This document shows positions 8,022 through 15,576 of a stretch of 43,531 bases of DNA, piece after piece (position 1 is the stretch's first letter; each line of letters begins with the position of its first letter). Under the pieces are notes generated by a model. The model saw only the letters and a program-made list of their open reading frames with translations. It was not told where the DNA came from and did no database searches. The translations under genes were made by a program, and so were the position numbers. Source of the stretch: [Flavobacterium] thermophilum (GTDB lineage Bacteria; Bacillota; Bacilli; Bacillales; Anoxybacillaceae); contig UGGS01000004.1 in NCBI GenBank assembly GCA_900450595.1, forward strand, positions 1-43,531, given 5' to 3'.

Positions 8022-9341
8022 TCAGTTCTTGACCAACCTCTTAAGCTGCTGGACACGCCGCACCGATATCTGAAGCATCATGGCCAGCTGCTTATTTGTC
8101 GCGTCAGGGTGTCGCTCCATTGCCTTCTGCAGTTGCCATGCCTTGTCCTCCGTTCGCTCCCGTTGTTCCTCGAGGTACTCCTCCCTTGTCTTCGCCCCTT
8201 GTCCCCGGCGCAACTCCCCTGTCCTCGCCCTGTCGCGTTCCCGTTTCCGCCGGCGCTTCTCATTGGCGTCAATAATGGTCTGCAAGTGTCGCTGTTCCTC
8301 CGGCGTGATGTCCAGCCATCGAATGATCGTAGAGTTCTTCAGATTATAGCCGGCGCCGGGATAGCCTTTTTTCCTCGCCTCCTCATTCGCCTTCGCATCA
8401 TTCTTAGCCATCCACGCTTTCTCGGCGCTTTTTGTCGCCCGGATCACCTCTTTTTCAGACAGCGGCTCCTTAAATCCAGCGTTCAGCTCTATCATCTGTC
8501 TCAGCGCCTCATCGGGATCATCAGTGAGGCAACAACTCCAGTATCGATATAAAAAACAAAACAGCTCCCTGTATCCCTTCAGATCATAATTTCTAAGCTC
8601 CGCAAGACGAATCAAATCCAGTAGCCTGGCATAGTGCAGCGTCTGGATATTATGTAGCCGGACAAGTTTCCCTTTTCTTCCTTTCTTCCCTGTCTCCGCC
8701 CTTGTCAATTCCGGCAAGTACTCATATTGCAAGTCACGGAGGACATACCTGTCGCCGTGCCGGTACTCGACGACGACCTCCCTTTTGCTCTTGGAGTTGA
8801 CCGACCCGTCGATCCGGAACACCCTGGTCGGATCCAGCGACTTCTTGTCCGCCCCCACATAGCTAAGTTGCTCATAAAAATAGTTCTCCACCGCCTTCCA
8901 CAGCGGCAAGGCCTTGTACGGGACCGGCTCGATCAACCAAACGCATACGATTCCGCGACCCGAGAAAATGATGAGATTAGGTTCAGGCAAGATATTGTCA
9001 TAGAATACCTCGATGTCCAGCTTCCCGACCACCCACTCCGGCTCATAGCCAATCGTATGGCAATCCACATCCACGTACAGAGCCCTCAGCTGCCTTATAT
9101 TCTCGATTCTTCGTTGAGGCTTATAAAAGGTATTCTGGCTAAAATAGACGTCCTCTCCAAGCCATTTAGGCAGTTCTACAGCCAATTCGTTGGGCTGGTA
9201 GTGATACTGCCTCCATCCCCCATCCGGCTCCTTCTTCGCCAGCGTGATCCATCCTGAGGCGCCGCGGTGTTGAATCCATACATGCCGCTTTGCGCGATCC
9301 AAAGGGGAAATTTCCATATTCTCCAGCTTCAAATTCTCCAC
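8022..9341 (-). CDS. AEP primase-like plasmid replication protein
   Basis: 439 residues. The N-terminal ~190 residues show the archaeo-eukaryotic primase signature: YVDVDC (D91, D93), FSGRGIVCVW (126-135) and RVFRIDGSVNSKS (173-185). The middle is helical, and a highly charged, coiled stretch (about 360-410) leads to a C-terminal helix-turn-helix (NKQLAMMLQISVRRVQQL). This layout fits replication proteins of Firmicutes plasmids that combine primase and origin binding. The GTG start is supported by GGGAGGG six bases upstream. It is in the same orientation as the par genes at 10356-11424 and probably forms the first replicon with them. The alternative is an accessory primase. The AEP assignment is more secure than the initiator role. 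Confidence 0.75.
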   Translation of the reverse strand: MENLKLENMEISPLDRAKRHVWIQHRGASGWITLAKKEPDGGWRQYHYQPNELAVELPKWLGEDVYFSQNTFYKPQRRIENIRQLRALYVDVDCHTIGYEPEWVVGKLDIEVFYDNILPEPNLIIFSGRGIVCVWLIEPVPYKALPLWKAVENYFYEQLSYVGADKKSLDPTRVFRIDGSVNSKSKREVVVEYRHGDRYVLRDLQYEYLPELTRAETGKKGRKGKLVRLHNIQTLHYARLLDLIRLAELRNYDLKGYRELFCFLYRYWSCCLTDDPDEALRQMIELNAGFKEPLSEKEVIRATKSAEKAWMAKNDAKANEEARKKGYPGAGYNLKNSTIIRWLDITPEEQRHLQTIIDANEKRRRKRERDRARTGELRRGQGAKTREEYLEEQRERTEDKAWQLQKAMERHPDATNKQLAMMLQISVRRVQQLKRLVKN

Positions 9342-9633
9342 AAAACACCCTCCCTACATGGGAAACAACCGCATAGTCGCGCGGGTGCGAGGTACGATCA
9401 TTATGCAGAAAGACAGCGGCCGTTTCTTCAAAATTTACACACCATTCAAATAGAAAAAGGGAAAATAAGAATGCCATGAGGATCAATCGAGGCCTATTGA
9501 ATAGGAGAGGACTCTGGCGGTCTTGAATTTCGACACTTTATTTCAAAATCCTCCATTTATTTCAAAAATCGTAAAATCGATTAACAAAAATGCTCTTTTG
9601 GCTGCATTTCTTGGAACACTGGCGACCCGTAGT

Positions 9634-9769
9634 CTTTTGGGCCGGGAAGGGCGGTGTGATAGGCTGGACCGAGCCGGAAGGCGAGGGCTTCGGCGCTTGG
9701 GCTTGCAGTGGCTGAGCCTTTCCGGCTGCCAGCCGACCATCACACCGCCCCGGGGACCCGGACCAAAAG
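9634..9769 (-). repeat. GC-rich hairpin element B, copy 1
   Basis: A 136-base imperfect palindrome. The outer arms are CTTTTGG/CCAAAAG, then a 12-base perfect stem GGGCGGTGTGAT/ATCACACCGCCC, then an inner stem around AGCCGGAA/TTCCGGCT. Another copy in inverse orientation is at 17707-17842 (duplicated at 27527-27662). Function unknown. Confidence 0.8.
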
Positions 9770-9879
9770 GAAACGGAAGCGCCGGTGCAGCTACACCTAT
9801 CTGTCGCTTTTTGTCGAAAATTAACCAATATTTAATGTCAGACAAAAAATAAAACAATACACATCATTATTGATCGCGG

Positions 9880-10038
9880 CGGTGCTTTGAGCAACTCCTT
9901 GATTCTGCTTCGCACGGCCGTGGACAGCGGAAGGTTCTGGATCGCAAGCAGCTTCTCCGAGCGGCTGAGCGCCGGGCTTCCCTAGGCTCCGGCCGGATGG
10001 CCAAGGGCCAGAAGGCGGCCAGCCGGGAAGACCGGCGC
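9880..10038 (-). repeat. GC-rich hairpin element A, copy 1
   Basis: The main stem runs from GCGCCGG (9969-9975) to CCGGCGC (10032-10038), with inner TTCCC/GGGAA pairing and a TGGCC-loop-GGCCA tip. A conserved tail with GTGCGAAGCA extends on its 3' side (read on the minus strand, to about 9880). The orientation follows the minus-strand par genes upstream. Confidence 0.75.
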
Positions 10039-10154
10039 GGAAATGGAATCTTTGTTCGAACCACGAAACTTTTGTTTGTTGGAAGAAAAGATGAAATAAA
10101 CGTTTATTTATTGTTTTAATTATTTTAATGTATACTCTATTATTTTTATCATCA

Positions 10155-10342
10155 CTTATTCGTTTAATGATTTGTTGCTTCAAGCAGCGGTGCAATGCAT
10201 TGGCTTCTTCGGTCACGCTTCGCACGGCTGCGGATGAATGGGCCCATAGGCAACTTCTTCGAATGAACCGAGCGCCGGGCTTCCCTAGGCTCCGGCCGGA
10301 TGGCCAAAGGGCCAGAAGGCGGTCAGCCGGGAAGACCGGCGC
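10155..10342 (-). repeat. GC-rich hairpin element A, copy 2
   Basis: The same element as at 9880-10038, with its stem at 10272-10342 beginning 14 bases after the stop of the parB-like gene. The stem is highly conserved, but the tail differs substantially while keeping the GTGCGAAGC word. Confidence 0.75.
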
Positions 10343-10355
10343 GGACTTTTAATGA

Positions 10356-10643
10356 TTAATTATTTTTTAACTCATTTAAATACTTCTCTAAAGCTTCTTC
10401 AATAAGCAAATAAATATTCTTCTCCTGCAAAATCGACTGCATCTTCAACTCTTTGTGCAGGTCCGTCCGAATATCGAAGGAAACACGCTTTCTTTCCACT
10501 TTCTTTCCTTCCTTTCTTGGTTGGTTGTCATCTTCGTTTAAAACTGTATTGTTTTCTTCCCCTACAGGATCGGTCAGCACTTGCGTAGGCGTGATGACTT
10601 TTTGCTGGCGCTTCATGTTTTTGATGTCATCTACTTTGGACAC
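10356..10643 (-). CDS. ParB-like/RHH centromere-binding partition protein
   Basis: 95 residues. The N-terminal half is polar and charged (unstructured, includes KMKRQQKV-like basic residues), and the C-terminal half (VSFDIRTDLHKELKMQSILQ then IYLLIEEALEKYL) reads as a ribbon-helix-helix. It overlaps the upstream parA by 17 bases, as type Ib partition cassettes do. It should bind a centromere site near the operon and stimulate ParA. No separate parS was identified with certainty. The TGTCNGACA palindromes are one candidate. Confidence 0.75.
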   Translation of the reverse strand: MSKVDDIKNMKRQQKVITPTQVLTDPVGEENNTVLNEDDNQPRKEGKKVERKRVSFDIRTDLHKELKMQSILQEKNIYLLIEEALEKYLNELKNN

Positions 10644-11424
10644 GTTCCATCATCTCCTTGTAGAAGTTTTCATACTGCTCCAACGCCTGGTTCAACTCAT
10701 TGTTTTCCTCAAAGCCGTATAACGACAGGCGTCCGATCGGCGCCTTGCGGGTGATGATCGTTTTGAACACCTCGTTCGGATAATCTTCCTCGATCATTTC
10801 ATTGAACGCCTTCGCGTCGTTGCGGCGGACGTCGTTCATGGTTCTGAGAATGCCCAGCAGCCTGGTATTGTGCCGCCCATGCACCCTCGCTCCCTCAACG
10901 GATTCCATAAAATTCGGGACCGCCGAGTAGCACCAATTGGAGCACTCGAACATCATGATGACATACTGGCTTGCGCACAAGGCGTTTGTCGTCTGCTCGC
11001 TCAACGAAGGCGGCGTGTCGATAACAATGAAATCGTAACGATGCCGGATCTTGTCCAACGTATCGTCCAGTATCAAGGTCGGCTTTCCCTTATACCTAAT
11101 ATATTTTCCAAGGTACGTCTCCCCTGTGTAAATCCAACGGGGGAACGTGGCCAGGAAGTTGTTGGCCGGAAGCAGATCCAACCTGTCGTTGACCTTGACT
11201 ATGTACGGCTCCGGATCTCTCTCCTGCATCGCTTCGAGAACGGATTTCTCCGTGAATTCGTTGGATGGCTTTCGCGAAAGGAGCTCTGTCAAATTCCCCT
11301 GCGAGTCCATGTCGACGGCCAAAACCCTGTATCCGTCCCTGCTCAGCAAATAGGCGAGGACTCCGGTTGTCGTGGACTTCCCGCATCCGCCTTTCTGGAT
11401 GCCCATGGTGATGGTGATGGCCAC
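10627..11424 (-). CDS. parA: ParA-family partition ATPase
   Basis: 265 residues. The deviant Walker A motif QKGGCGKSTT is at 10-19, Walker A' is VDMDSQGN, and Walker B is IVIDTPPS. There is no N-terminal DNA-binding domain, so it is the short ParA/Soj type. The GTG start is preceded by AAGGAAGGTG with a 7-base spacing. The partner RHH gene overlaps its 3' end. It acts on the nucleoid to distribute plasmid copies at cell division. Confidence 0.9.
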   Translation of the reverse strand: MAITITMGIQKGGCGKSTTTGVLAYLLSRDGYRVLAVDMDSQGNLTELLSRKPSNEFTEKSVLEAMQERDPEPYIVKVNDRLDLLPANNFLATFPRWIYTGETYLGKYIRYKGKPTLILDDTLDKIRHRYDFIVIDTPPSLSEQTTNALCASQYVIMMFECSNWCYSAVPNFMESVEGARVHGRHNTRLLGILRTMNDVRRNDAKAFNEMIEEDYPNEVFKTIITRKAPIGRLSLYGFEENNELNQALEQYENFYKEMMERVQSR

Positions 11425-11528
11425 TTATATCACCTTCCTTTCTTCCAAGGTTTGTTTCTTCTTTTGTTTATATGATTTATTCTACGTTATTTTCTAGATT
11501 CCTTCAATGATTGCAAAAAATAAGAGCG

Positions 11529-11945
11529 TTAGAAACGCTTCCACTTCAATTCCGATATGAGTTGCCGCACCGCCTCCGACTCCGACATGTTTTTTGTCTG
11601 ACAGTATTTCTGGAGAAGTTCGTAAAGCTCGTCGTCCAAGCGCACGGTAATGCGATATGACTTGGACTTTTCTTCTTTTGGGCGTCCACGTTGGAGCTTT
11701 TTGCGTTCGACGCGCAGATCGTCATGGACGACAACATCGAGGTATCCGAACCGCTCATAAATGTTTTTATGTTTCTCTACGAATTCTTCCCACATTCGGG
11801 GAATTTCTTCAAGAAGCCGGAGGTACTCTTCCTGCAGCCTCTTTGTTTCCTCTGGGGACCGAGGGCGCCGCTTGCCGAATTCCTGAAGGACGAGAACCTG
11901 GAAATCGTGCCGCTCATAGCATCTTCCTTCCATCATCGCCATCAC
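11529..11945 (-). CDS. Ribbon-helix-helix regulator with N-terminal coiled coil
   Basis: 138 residues. The N-terminal ~90 residues are helical and charged (coiled-coil-like). The C-terminal YRITVRLDDELYELLQKYC...SESEAVRQLI is a CopG/Arc-type RHH domain. The start is ATG 11942 or the overlapping GTG 11945, with AGAGGTG as ribosome site. The palindromes TGTCCGACA (11956-11964) and CGTCTGACA (12013-12021) lie just upstream, in the position expected for autoregulation. It sits upstream of parA with a 100-base gap and may control copy number or partition. The function is inferred. Confidence 0.7.
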   Translation of the reverse strand: MMAMMEGRCYERHDFQVLVLQEFGKRRPRSPEETKRLQEEYLRLLEEIPRMWEEFVEKHKNIYERFGYLDVVVHDDLRVERKKLQRGRPKEEKSKSYRITVRLDDELYELLQKYCQTKNMSESEAVRQLISELKWKRF

Positions 11946-11955
11946 CTCTATTTTT

Positions 11956-12021
11956 TGTCCGACACTATTTGTGTTTATTATACCTCCAGACTTTCACTAA
12001 TTCAACATTTTTCGTCTGACA
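11956..12021 (-). promoter_or_regulatory. Paired TGTCNGACA-type operators upstream of the RHH gene
   Basis: TGTCCGACA (11956-11964) and CGTCTGACA (12013-12021) are spaced by 57 bp centre to centre in the probable promoter region of the minus-strand RHH gene. Similar palindromes recur at 7142, 7350, 9836, 14129 and 17613. Confidence 0.5.
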
Positions 12022-12232
12022 TAAAATTAAGATACCAGTGCCAATTTTGCCTTTCAAAGCACAAATTAATCGAATCGGCGTTTTTCAGAACAAAAATCGC
12101 TGTTTTCGAGCTGAAAGATAATGTTTTGTCATTTTGATTTTTTTGCCAAATAGGGGTATATTGTACTTAAAAATGTGATATTTTCGACAAATTTCACCCC
12201 GAGCGTTAAGGGGAAGAGGGGGATGGAAAAAG

Positions 12233-12763
12233 TTGGACTGGAAAGAGGTAAAGCGGTTCGCCTATGCCGGCCAGGCGTTTATCCCTGTCAACGTGGAAAA
12301 CAGAGGGGATTCGGTCAAACTTTTTCTCAGGAGCGGGGAAACTAAGCTGCTTGACGTGCAATCGAGTCTGTTTTTGAAGCGGCTTCTGACCTTCTTTGGC
12401 ACAAGCATTTCGATCAACCGCCATCGGTATGGGGAGTTGGTGGGGAAAAAGCAGCTCGTTCCCATCGTATTGTCGTATGGCTTTACCATCATTCCGTTTA
12501 ACGTTCGCGAGCCGGTCGGCCGACAAAGCCGTGTAGGGTGGTTTGTGTCAAGAGAGATTGAGCAGTTCCGGCAAAGATCTCCCCAGTGCACCACGATCCA
12601 TCTTCTTTCCGGACATCAGATTCCTGTGTTTCATTCCCGCAAGTTCTGCATTGACCAACTCAAAAATGCAAAATGGATTGAGATGTGCTACGGGGAGATT
12701 CATGAACCGCATCGCAGGCAATGGATAAACGGCAGCGCAGTTTGTGAAACGGTGGTTATGTAG
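12233..12763 (+). CDS. ComK-like competence transcription factor family protein
   Basis: 176 residues from a TTG start (no in-frame ATG nearby; GAGGGGG lies about 10 bases upstream). The central part follows the ComK pattern: a hydrophobic LFLKRLLTFFGTSIS, GELVGKKQLVPIVLS (ComK: G-x-x-x-K-x-P-I), then a strand-rich TIIPFN and GWFVSREIEQF, in place of ComK's FPTxSP...CxWIS. The match is recognisable but weak, so the family assignment is tentative. A plasmid ComK relative could influence competence or act as a decoy. The last 62 bases lie inside the tandem repeat, so an isolated 3' end recurs at 22521-22582. Confidence 0.6.
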   Translation: MDWKEVKRFAYAGQAFIPVNVENRGDSVKLFLRSGETKLLDVQSSLFLKRLLTFFGTSISINRHRYGELVGKKQLVPIVLSYGFTIIPFNVREPVGRQSRVGWFVSREIEQFRQRSPQCTTIHLLSGHQIPVFHSRKFCIDQLKNAKWIEMCYGEIHEPHRRQWINGSAVCETVVM

Positions 12764-12799
12764 TGAAATGAATGATTTATCGCAATAAACCGGAAGGAT

Positions 12800-12831
12800 C
12801 GGCGGCATTGGAGGCCGCTTTTTTCTTTTTT
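12800..12831 (+). terminator. Rho-independent terminator after the comK-like gene
   Basis: The stem GCGGC/GCCGC (about 12802-12818) is followed by TTTTTTCTTTTTT. Identical in copy 2 at 22619-22650. Confidence 0.75.
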
Positions 12832-12904
12832 CGCTTTGAAATCGTCTTTGTCTATGGGTGTTCTCGGTTGATATGATGTTGGCAAATCGAAAGGAGGTAG
12901 GAAA

Positions 12905-13126
12905 ATGGCCGCTTCAGAAATGGTGTCGGGCCGCACTCTTGTTTTGGACTTCTACGCCGGAAAGAACAGCGACGGAAAGGACATCATCCGCTCGCAAACC
13001 TTCAGAGTGAAGAGCGACGCAAGTGTCCAATCGCTTTACGATGCCGCCGCCGCCATCGCCAGCTTGTCGAGCGGCAGCTTGCGGTACGTGCGCACGACGT
13101 TGACCAGCCATATTATCAATGCATGA
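12905..13126 (+). CDS. DUF1659 family protein
   Basis: 73 residues. The sequence ending SLYDAAAAIASLSSGSLRYVRTTLTSHI is typical of DUF1659, a small protein found in Firmicutes in a fixed string with DUF2922 and YvrJ. The ribosome site AAAGGAGGT is strong. It starts a likely operon with the next three or four genes. Function unknown. Confidence 0.85.
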   Translation: MAASEMVSGRTLVLDFYAGKNSDGKDIIRSQTFRVKSDASVQSLYDAAAAIASLSSGSLRYVRTTLTSHIINA

Positions 13127-13144
13127 TGAGAGGGGGAATGAACA

Positions 13145-13357
13145 ATGAAGACGTTGGAACTGACGTTTAACGCTCAAGCGGGGCCGGCGCGGATTTTGAT
13201 CCGCTATCCCAAGGAGCCGGTTGATCCGGTGCAAGTGAAAACGGTGATGAACCAGCTCGTAGCGGCAAATGTTTTTATGACCGGCAACGGGGAGCTGGTG
13301 AGCCCGAAGAGCGCCCGCATCATTGAACGCGAAACGCAAGACATCCAGCTGCCATAA
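13145..13357 (+). CDS. DUF2922 family protein
   Basis: 70 residues. MKTLELTFNAQAG and the internal LVSPKSARIIERETQDI pattern fit DUF2922. It lies 18 bases after the DUF1659 gene with GAGAGGGGGAATG as ribosome site. The DUF1659-DUF2922-YvrJ order is conserved in many bacilli. No biochemical role is known. Confidence 0.85.
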   Translation: MKTLELTFNAQAGPARILIRYPKEPVDPVQVKTVMNQLVAANVFMTGNGELVSPKSARIIERETQDIQLP

Positions 13358-13370
13358 CGCATCTGTCATG

Positions 13371-13398
13371 AACGGAAGGTTTCTCGCCTTCCGTTTTT
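13371..13398 (+). terminator. Terminator or attenuator inside the DUF operon
   Basis: ACGGAAGG (13372-13379) pairs with CCTTCCGT (13387-13394), followed by TTTTT. It may partly terminate before YvrJ. Identical at 23190-23217 in copy 2. Confidence 0.75.
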
Positions 13399-13421
13399 GA
13401 GCATTGAAAGGGGGAAAAGCA

Positions 13422-13568
13422 ATGGATTTGTTTTCGATGATCAGTGAAGTTTCCTTCCCGATCCTTGTTTCTATCTATCTTCTGTATCGGATGGAGACGA
13501 AGCTGGATCAGTTGACCAAATCCATTCAAGATCTAACTATCGCATTGAGCCGAGGTCCGCAGAATTGA
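13422..13568 (+). CDS. YvrJ family small membrane protein
   Basis: 48 residues: MDLFSMISEVSFPILVSIYL is a single membrane-spanning helix with Pro, followed by MET, K and a charged amphipathic tail (KLDQLTKSIQDL). This is the YvrJ pattern. The ribosome site AAAGGGGG precedes it. YvrJ genes accompany DUF1659/DUF2922 and phage-like lysis or wall genes. A holin-like role is possible but unproven. Confidence 0.85.
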   Translation: MDLFSMISEVSFPILVSIYLLYRMETKLDQLTKSIQDLTIALSRGPQN

Positions 13569-13587
13569 TGATGGGAGGGAATTCGAA

Positions 13588-14058
13588 GTGGAATTGGTGG
13601 AGCTGCTTTTCCGGGCGGAGAAAAGGCTGTCCGGGCTGCATCCGTTGGTGGCGGATAAAGCTAGAGCGTTGATTCGAAAGGCTTATGAGGAAGGCATTTA
13701 TATCATCATTACGCAAGGGTTTCGAACCGTCGAGGAGCAGAACCGCCTGTATGCGCTGGGGCGGACAAAACCTGGACGGATTGTTACGAACGCCCGTGGA
13801 GGATACAGTTATCATAATTTTGGATTGGCGTTTGACGTTTGTGTCTGCAATGTTTTCAAAGGTACGCTGATCCCCAGCTGGAGCCTCGACCGTCGGTGGT
13901 TTCGCGTCGGTCAGATCGGAAAGTCGCTTGGCCTTGAATGGGGCGGGGATTGGAAGAGCTTTAAAGATTATCCCCATTTTCAATATACATTTGGCCTTTC
14001 GCTTGCACAGCTGCGGGCGGGAAAAAGGCCGCCGGCCGCTGTCGTGGCTAAAAAATAG
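13588..14058 (+). CDS. M15-family peptidoglycan endopeptidase (CwlK-like)
   Basis: 156 residues from a GTG start with GGGAGGG upstream. The zinc ligands of the M15 family are seen in SYHNFGLAFDV (His and Asp) and DYPHFQY (His). QGFRTVEEQNRLYALGR is the conserved Arg-containing entry. It resembles CwlK, which cleaves L-Ala-D-Glu bonds, and phage endolysins of this class. There is no signal peptide, so export would need the adjacent YvrJ-type membrane protein (inference) or lysis. In copy 2 one extra A changes the last residues. Confidence 0.9.
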   Translation: MELVELLFRAEKRLSGLHPLVADKARALIRKAYEEGIYIIITQGFRTVEEQNRLYALGRTKPGRIVTNARGGYSYHNFGLAFDVCVCNVFKGTLIPSWSLDRRWFRVGQIGKSLGLEWGGDWKSFKDYPHFQYTFGLSLAQLRAGKRPPAAVVAKK

Positions 14059-14068
14059 ACTGTCTCGC

Positions 14069-14097
14069 CCCTTCCGGAAGTGGAGGGGATTTTTTTA
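14069..14097 (+). terminator. Rho-independent terminator
   Basis: The stem CCCCTTC/GGAGGGG is followed by ATTTTTTT, 11 bases after the CwlK-like stop. Copy 2 has one G fewer. Confidence 0.7.
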
Positions 14098-14239
14098 AAT
14101 CTGACAAAAGCACGTTATGTCATATTTTTGTCTGACGTTAAATACGTTGAAGGAAGCAACACGAAGCCGCTTTGCCGCTCTCCCACTTTTTGTCCAAAAA
14201 TCTTACTCATCTCCCTCATGGACAAGGGGGTGTCATATT

Positions 14240-14809
14240 TTGCATACCGTCCAGCCCATCAAAGATAGGGAAAAAATCGAAGCGATGAAAAAGATTTTGC
14301 GTGCTTCGTCGTTGAGAGACGAGCTTCTTTTTACGATCGGGATCAATACGGGGCTGCGGATCAGCGATATTTTGGCTCTGAGAGTTGGGGATGTGAGGAA
14401 TCAAAAAGGCGTTGTCGAACGCATTGAGATCGTGGAAAAGAAGACAAAAAAGACTCGGGTTGTCGCACTGAACAGAAAAACTCGCCGCCTGATCGAGCTG
14501 TATTTAGCGCAGGAGCGGCCGCACGCCCGCGGCGACGAGCCGCTGTTTCGGAGCCAAAAAGGAGGCCGGGCGATCAGCCGTCAGCATGCCCACTACATCC
14601 TGAACCGGGCCGCCAAAGCAGTTGGGATTGTGGATCGCATCGGCACCCACTCCCTGCGCAAAACGTTCGGCTATTTCGCATACAAACAAGGAACGGACTT
14701 GGCCATGATCCAAAAAATCCTCAATCACTCCAGCCAGGCCGAAACGCTTCGCTACATCGGCATTACGCAGGAGCAAATCGATGAAGTCACTGCAGGGCTT
14801 GATCTGTGA
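14240..14809 (+). CDS. Short tyrosine integrase (catalytic domain only)
   Basis: 189 residues if it starts at TTG 14240, which has AAGGGGG nine bases upstream. The frame stays open upstream but without family similarity. Motifs: INTGLRISDIL (catalytic Arg), K in the EKKTKKTR region, HSLRKTF (His-x-x-Arg), ILNHSS (His) and LRYIGI (Tyr). There is no core-binding N-terminal domain, as in many small phage-type integrases of bacilli that begin xxTVQPIxD. TGTCTGACG (14129-14137) and the inverted pair TTGTCCA/TGGACAA (14190-14225) lie upstream. The copy in the second repeat is frameshifted. Confidence 0.85.
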   Translation: MHTVQPIKDREKIEAMKKILRASSLRDELLFTIGINTGLRISDILALRVGDVRNQKGVVERIEIVEKKTKKTRVVALNRKTRRLIELYLAQERPHARGDEPLFRSQKGGRAISRQHAHYILNRAAKAVGIVDRIGTHSLRKTFGYFAYKQGTDLAMIQKILNHSSQAETLRYIGITQEQIDEVTAGLDL

Positions 14810-14818
14810 ACGAAGCCC

Positions 14819-14985
14819 GCGCCGGTCTTCCCGGCTGGCCGCCTTCTGGCCCTTTGGCCATCCGGCCGGAGCCTAGGGAAGCCCGGCGCTCAGCCGCTCG
14901 AAGAAGCCGCTTGCGATCTAGCTCCTTCCGTTGTCCGCGGTCGTGCGAAGCAAGATCAAGAGGCCGATCAAAGTGGCGCTGTGGA
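14819..14985 (+). repeat. GC-rich hairpin element A, copy 3
   Basis: The stem GCGCCGG (14819-14825) to CCGGCGC (14883-14889) begins 9 bases after the integrase stop. TTCCC/GGGAA pairing and the TGGCC-CTTT-GGCCA tip are present, and a tail with GTGCGAAGCA follows. Confidence 0.8.
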
Positions 14986-15078
14986 AGAAAAAATCAAAAC
15001 TTGCCGTAAAACGTCGTTAAACGGCTTATTTTGGCGTTTTGGAGCTTGGGGGGTATGAACCATTAACCCATCAAAAAA

Positions 15079-15130
15079 AGCGTCTCATACGGGCCGTACA
15101 AGGCCTAGGAGACCTTGTTTGTTTTTCCTC
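15079..15130 (+). terminator. Hairpin with T-rich tail upstream of the origin
   Basis: CGTCTC...GGGCC pairs with GGCC...GGAGACC (about 15080-15113), followed by TTGTTTGTTTTT. A second, weaker hairpin GCAGC/GCTGC with TTTT follows at 15174-15197. Either could end an antisense or leader RNA controlling repB. Confidence 0.5.
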
Positions 15131-15289
15131 TTCAGCACAGCAAGATATATTAAACCCTTGTGTATATTGAGCGGCAGCCCCCCTTTTTGCTGCTTTTATA
15201 TACTTTTAGTATTTATATCTTTTAAATCTTTATATATTTTAGGAGGGGGCAAGATCCTTGATTTATCAAGGGTTTCATCGATTTGGACA

Positions 15290-15451
15290 GTACATTTTTG
15301 GTGTTTATCTCGTACATTTTTGGTTGTTTCGGCGTACATTTTTGGTGTCCAGCGTACATTTTTGGTGTTTATCTCGTACATTTTTGGTTGTTTCGGCGTA
15401 CATTTTTGGTGTCCAGCGTACATTTTTGGTGTTTATCTCGTACACATGTTT
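15290..15451 (+). repeat. Iteron array of the repB origin
   Basis: Seven copies of GTACATTTTTGGT start at 15290, 15312, 15334, 15354, 15376, 15398 and 15418, with 22, 22, 20, 22, 22 and 20 base spacing, plus a degenerate eighth at 15440. The intervening GTTTATCTC / TGTTTCGGC / GTCCAGC segments alternate, giving a 64-base super-repeat. This is a classic binding array for a Rep_3-type initiator and marks a theta origin. ORFs reading across it are artefacts of the repeat. Confidence 0.93.
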
Positions 15452-15489
15452 TCTTGTGTACGCTTTAATAAATAAAGCGTACATGTACG
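15439..15489 (+). promoter_or_regulatory. Inverted repeats, probable RepB autoregulatory operators
   Basis: CGTACAC (15439-15445) with GTGTACG (15456-15462), and the perfect 12-base palindrome CGTACATGTACG (15478-15489). Both carry the iteron core GTACA in inverted form, just upstream of repB, as in iteron plasmids where Rep dimers repress their own gene. Confidence 0.75.
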
Positions 15490-15576
15490 AAAAAATGTAC
15501 TTTTTAACGTGAGTGTTTTCTTGTAGAATAGGATCAAGGAGTTATTTTCCTAATTTAGTAGGTGGAGGATGAGAGG

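Larger units (their letters stand above)
9342..10355. other. Intergenic zone with hairpin elements B1, A1, A2
   Basis: About 1 kb without a convincing gene. ORFs here read through the GC-rich palindromes and share no family features. Contents in order: upstream region of the primase-like gene, hairpin element B (9634-9769), a TGTCAGACA palindrome (9836-9844), hairpin element A (9969-10038 plus tail), an AT-rich stretch (10080-10180), and a second element A (10272-10342 plus tail). Confidence 0.7.

Noticed and set aside
9523..10352. Several ORFs of 65-134 codons on both strands between the primase-like gene and the par genes
   Set aside because: They run through the palindromic elements A and B, are rich in Pro/Arg/Gly from the GC-rich repeats, lack ribosome sites and match no family.
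11595..11603. TGTCTGACA inside the RHH gene as an operator
   Set aside because: It lies in coding sequence and is explained by the codons for Cys-Gln-Thr; it was not counted among the intergenic sites.
15119..15512. Overlapping ORFs with repeated HFWC/YIFGV and KMYAG..KC motifs across the iterons
   Set aside because: The repeats are simply the translation of the iteron array in several frames.
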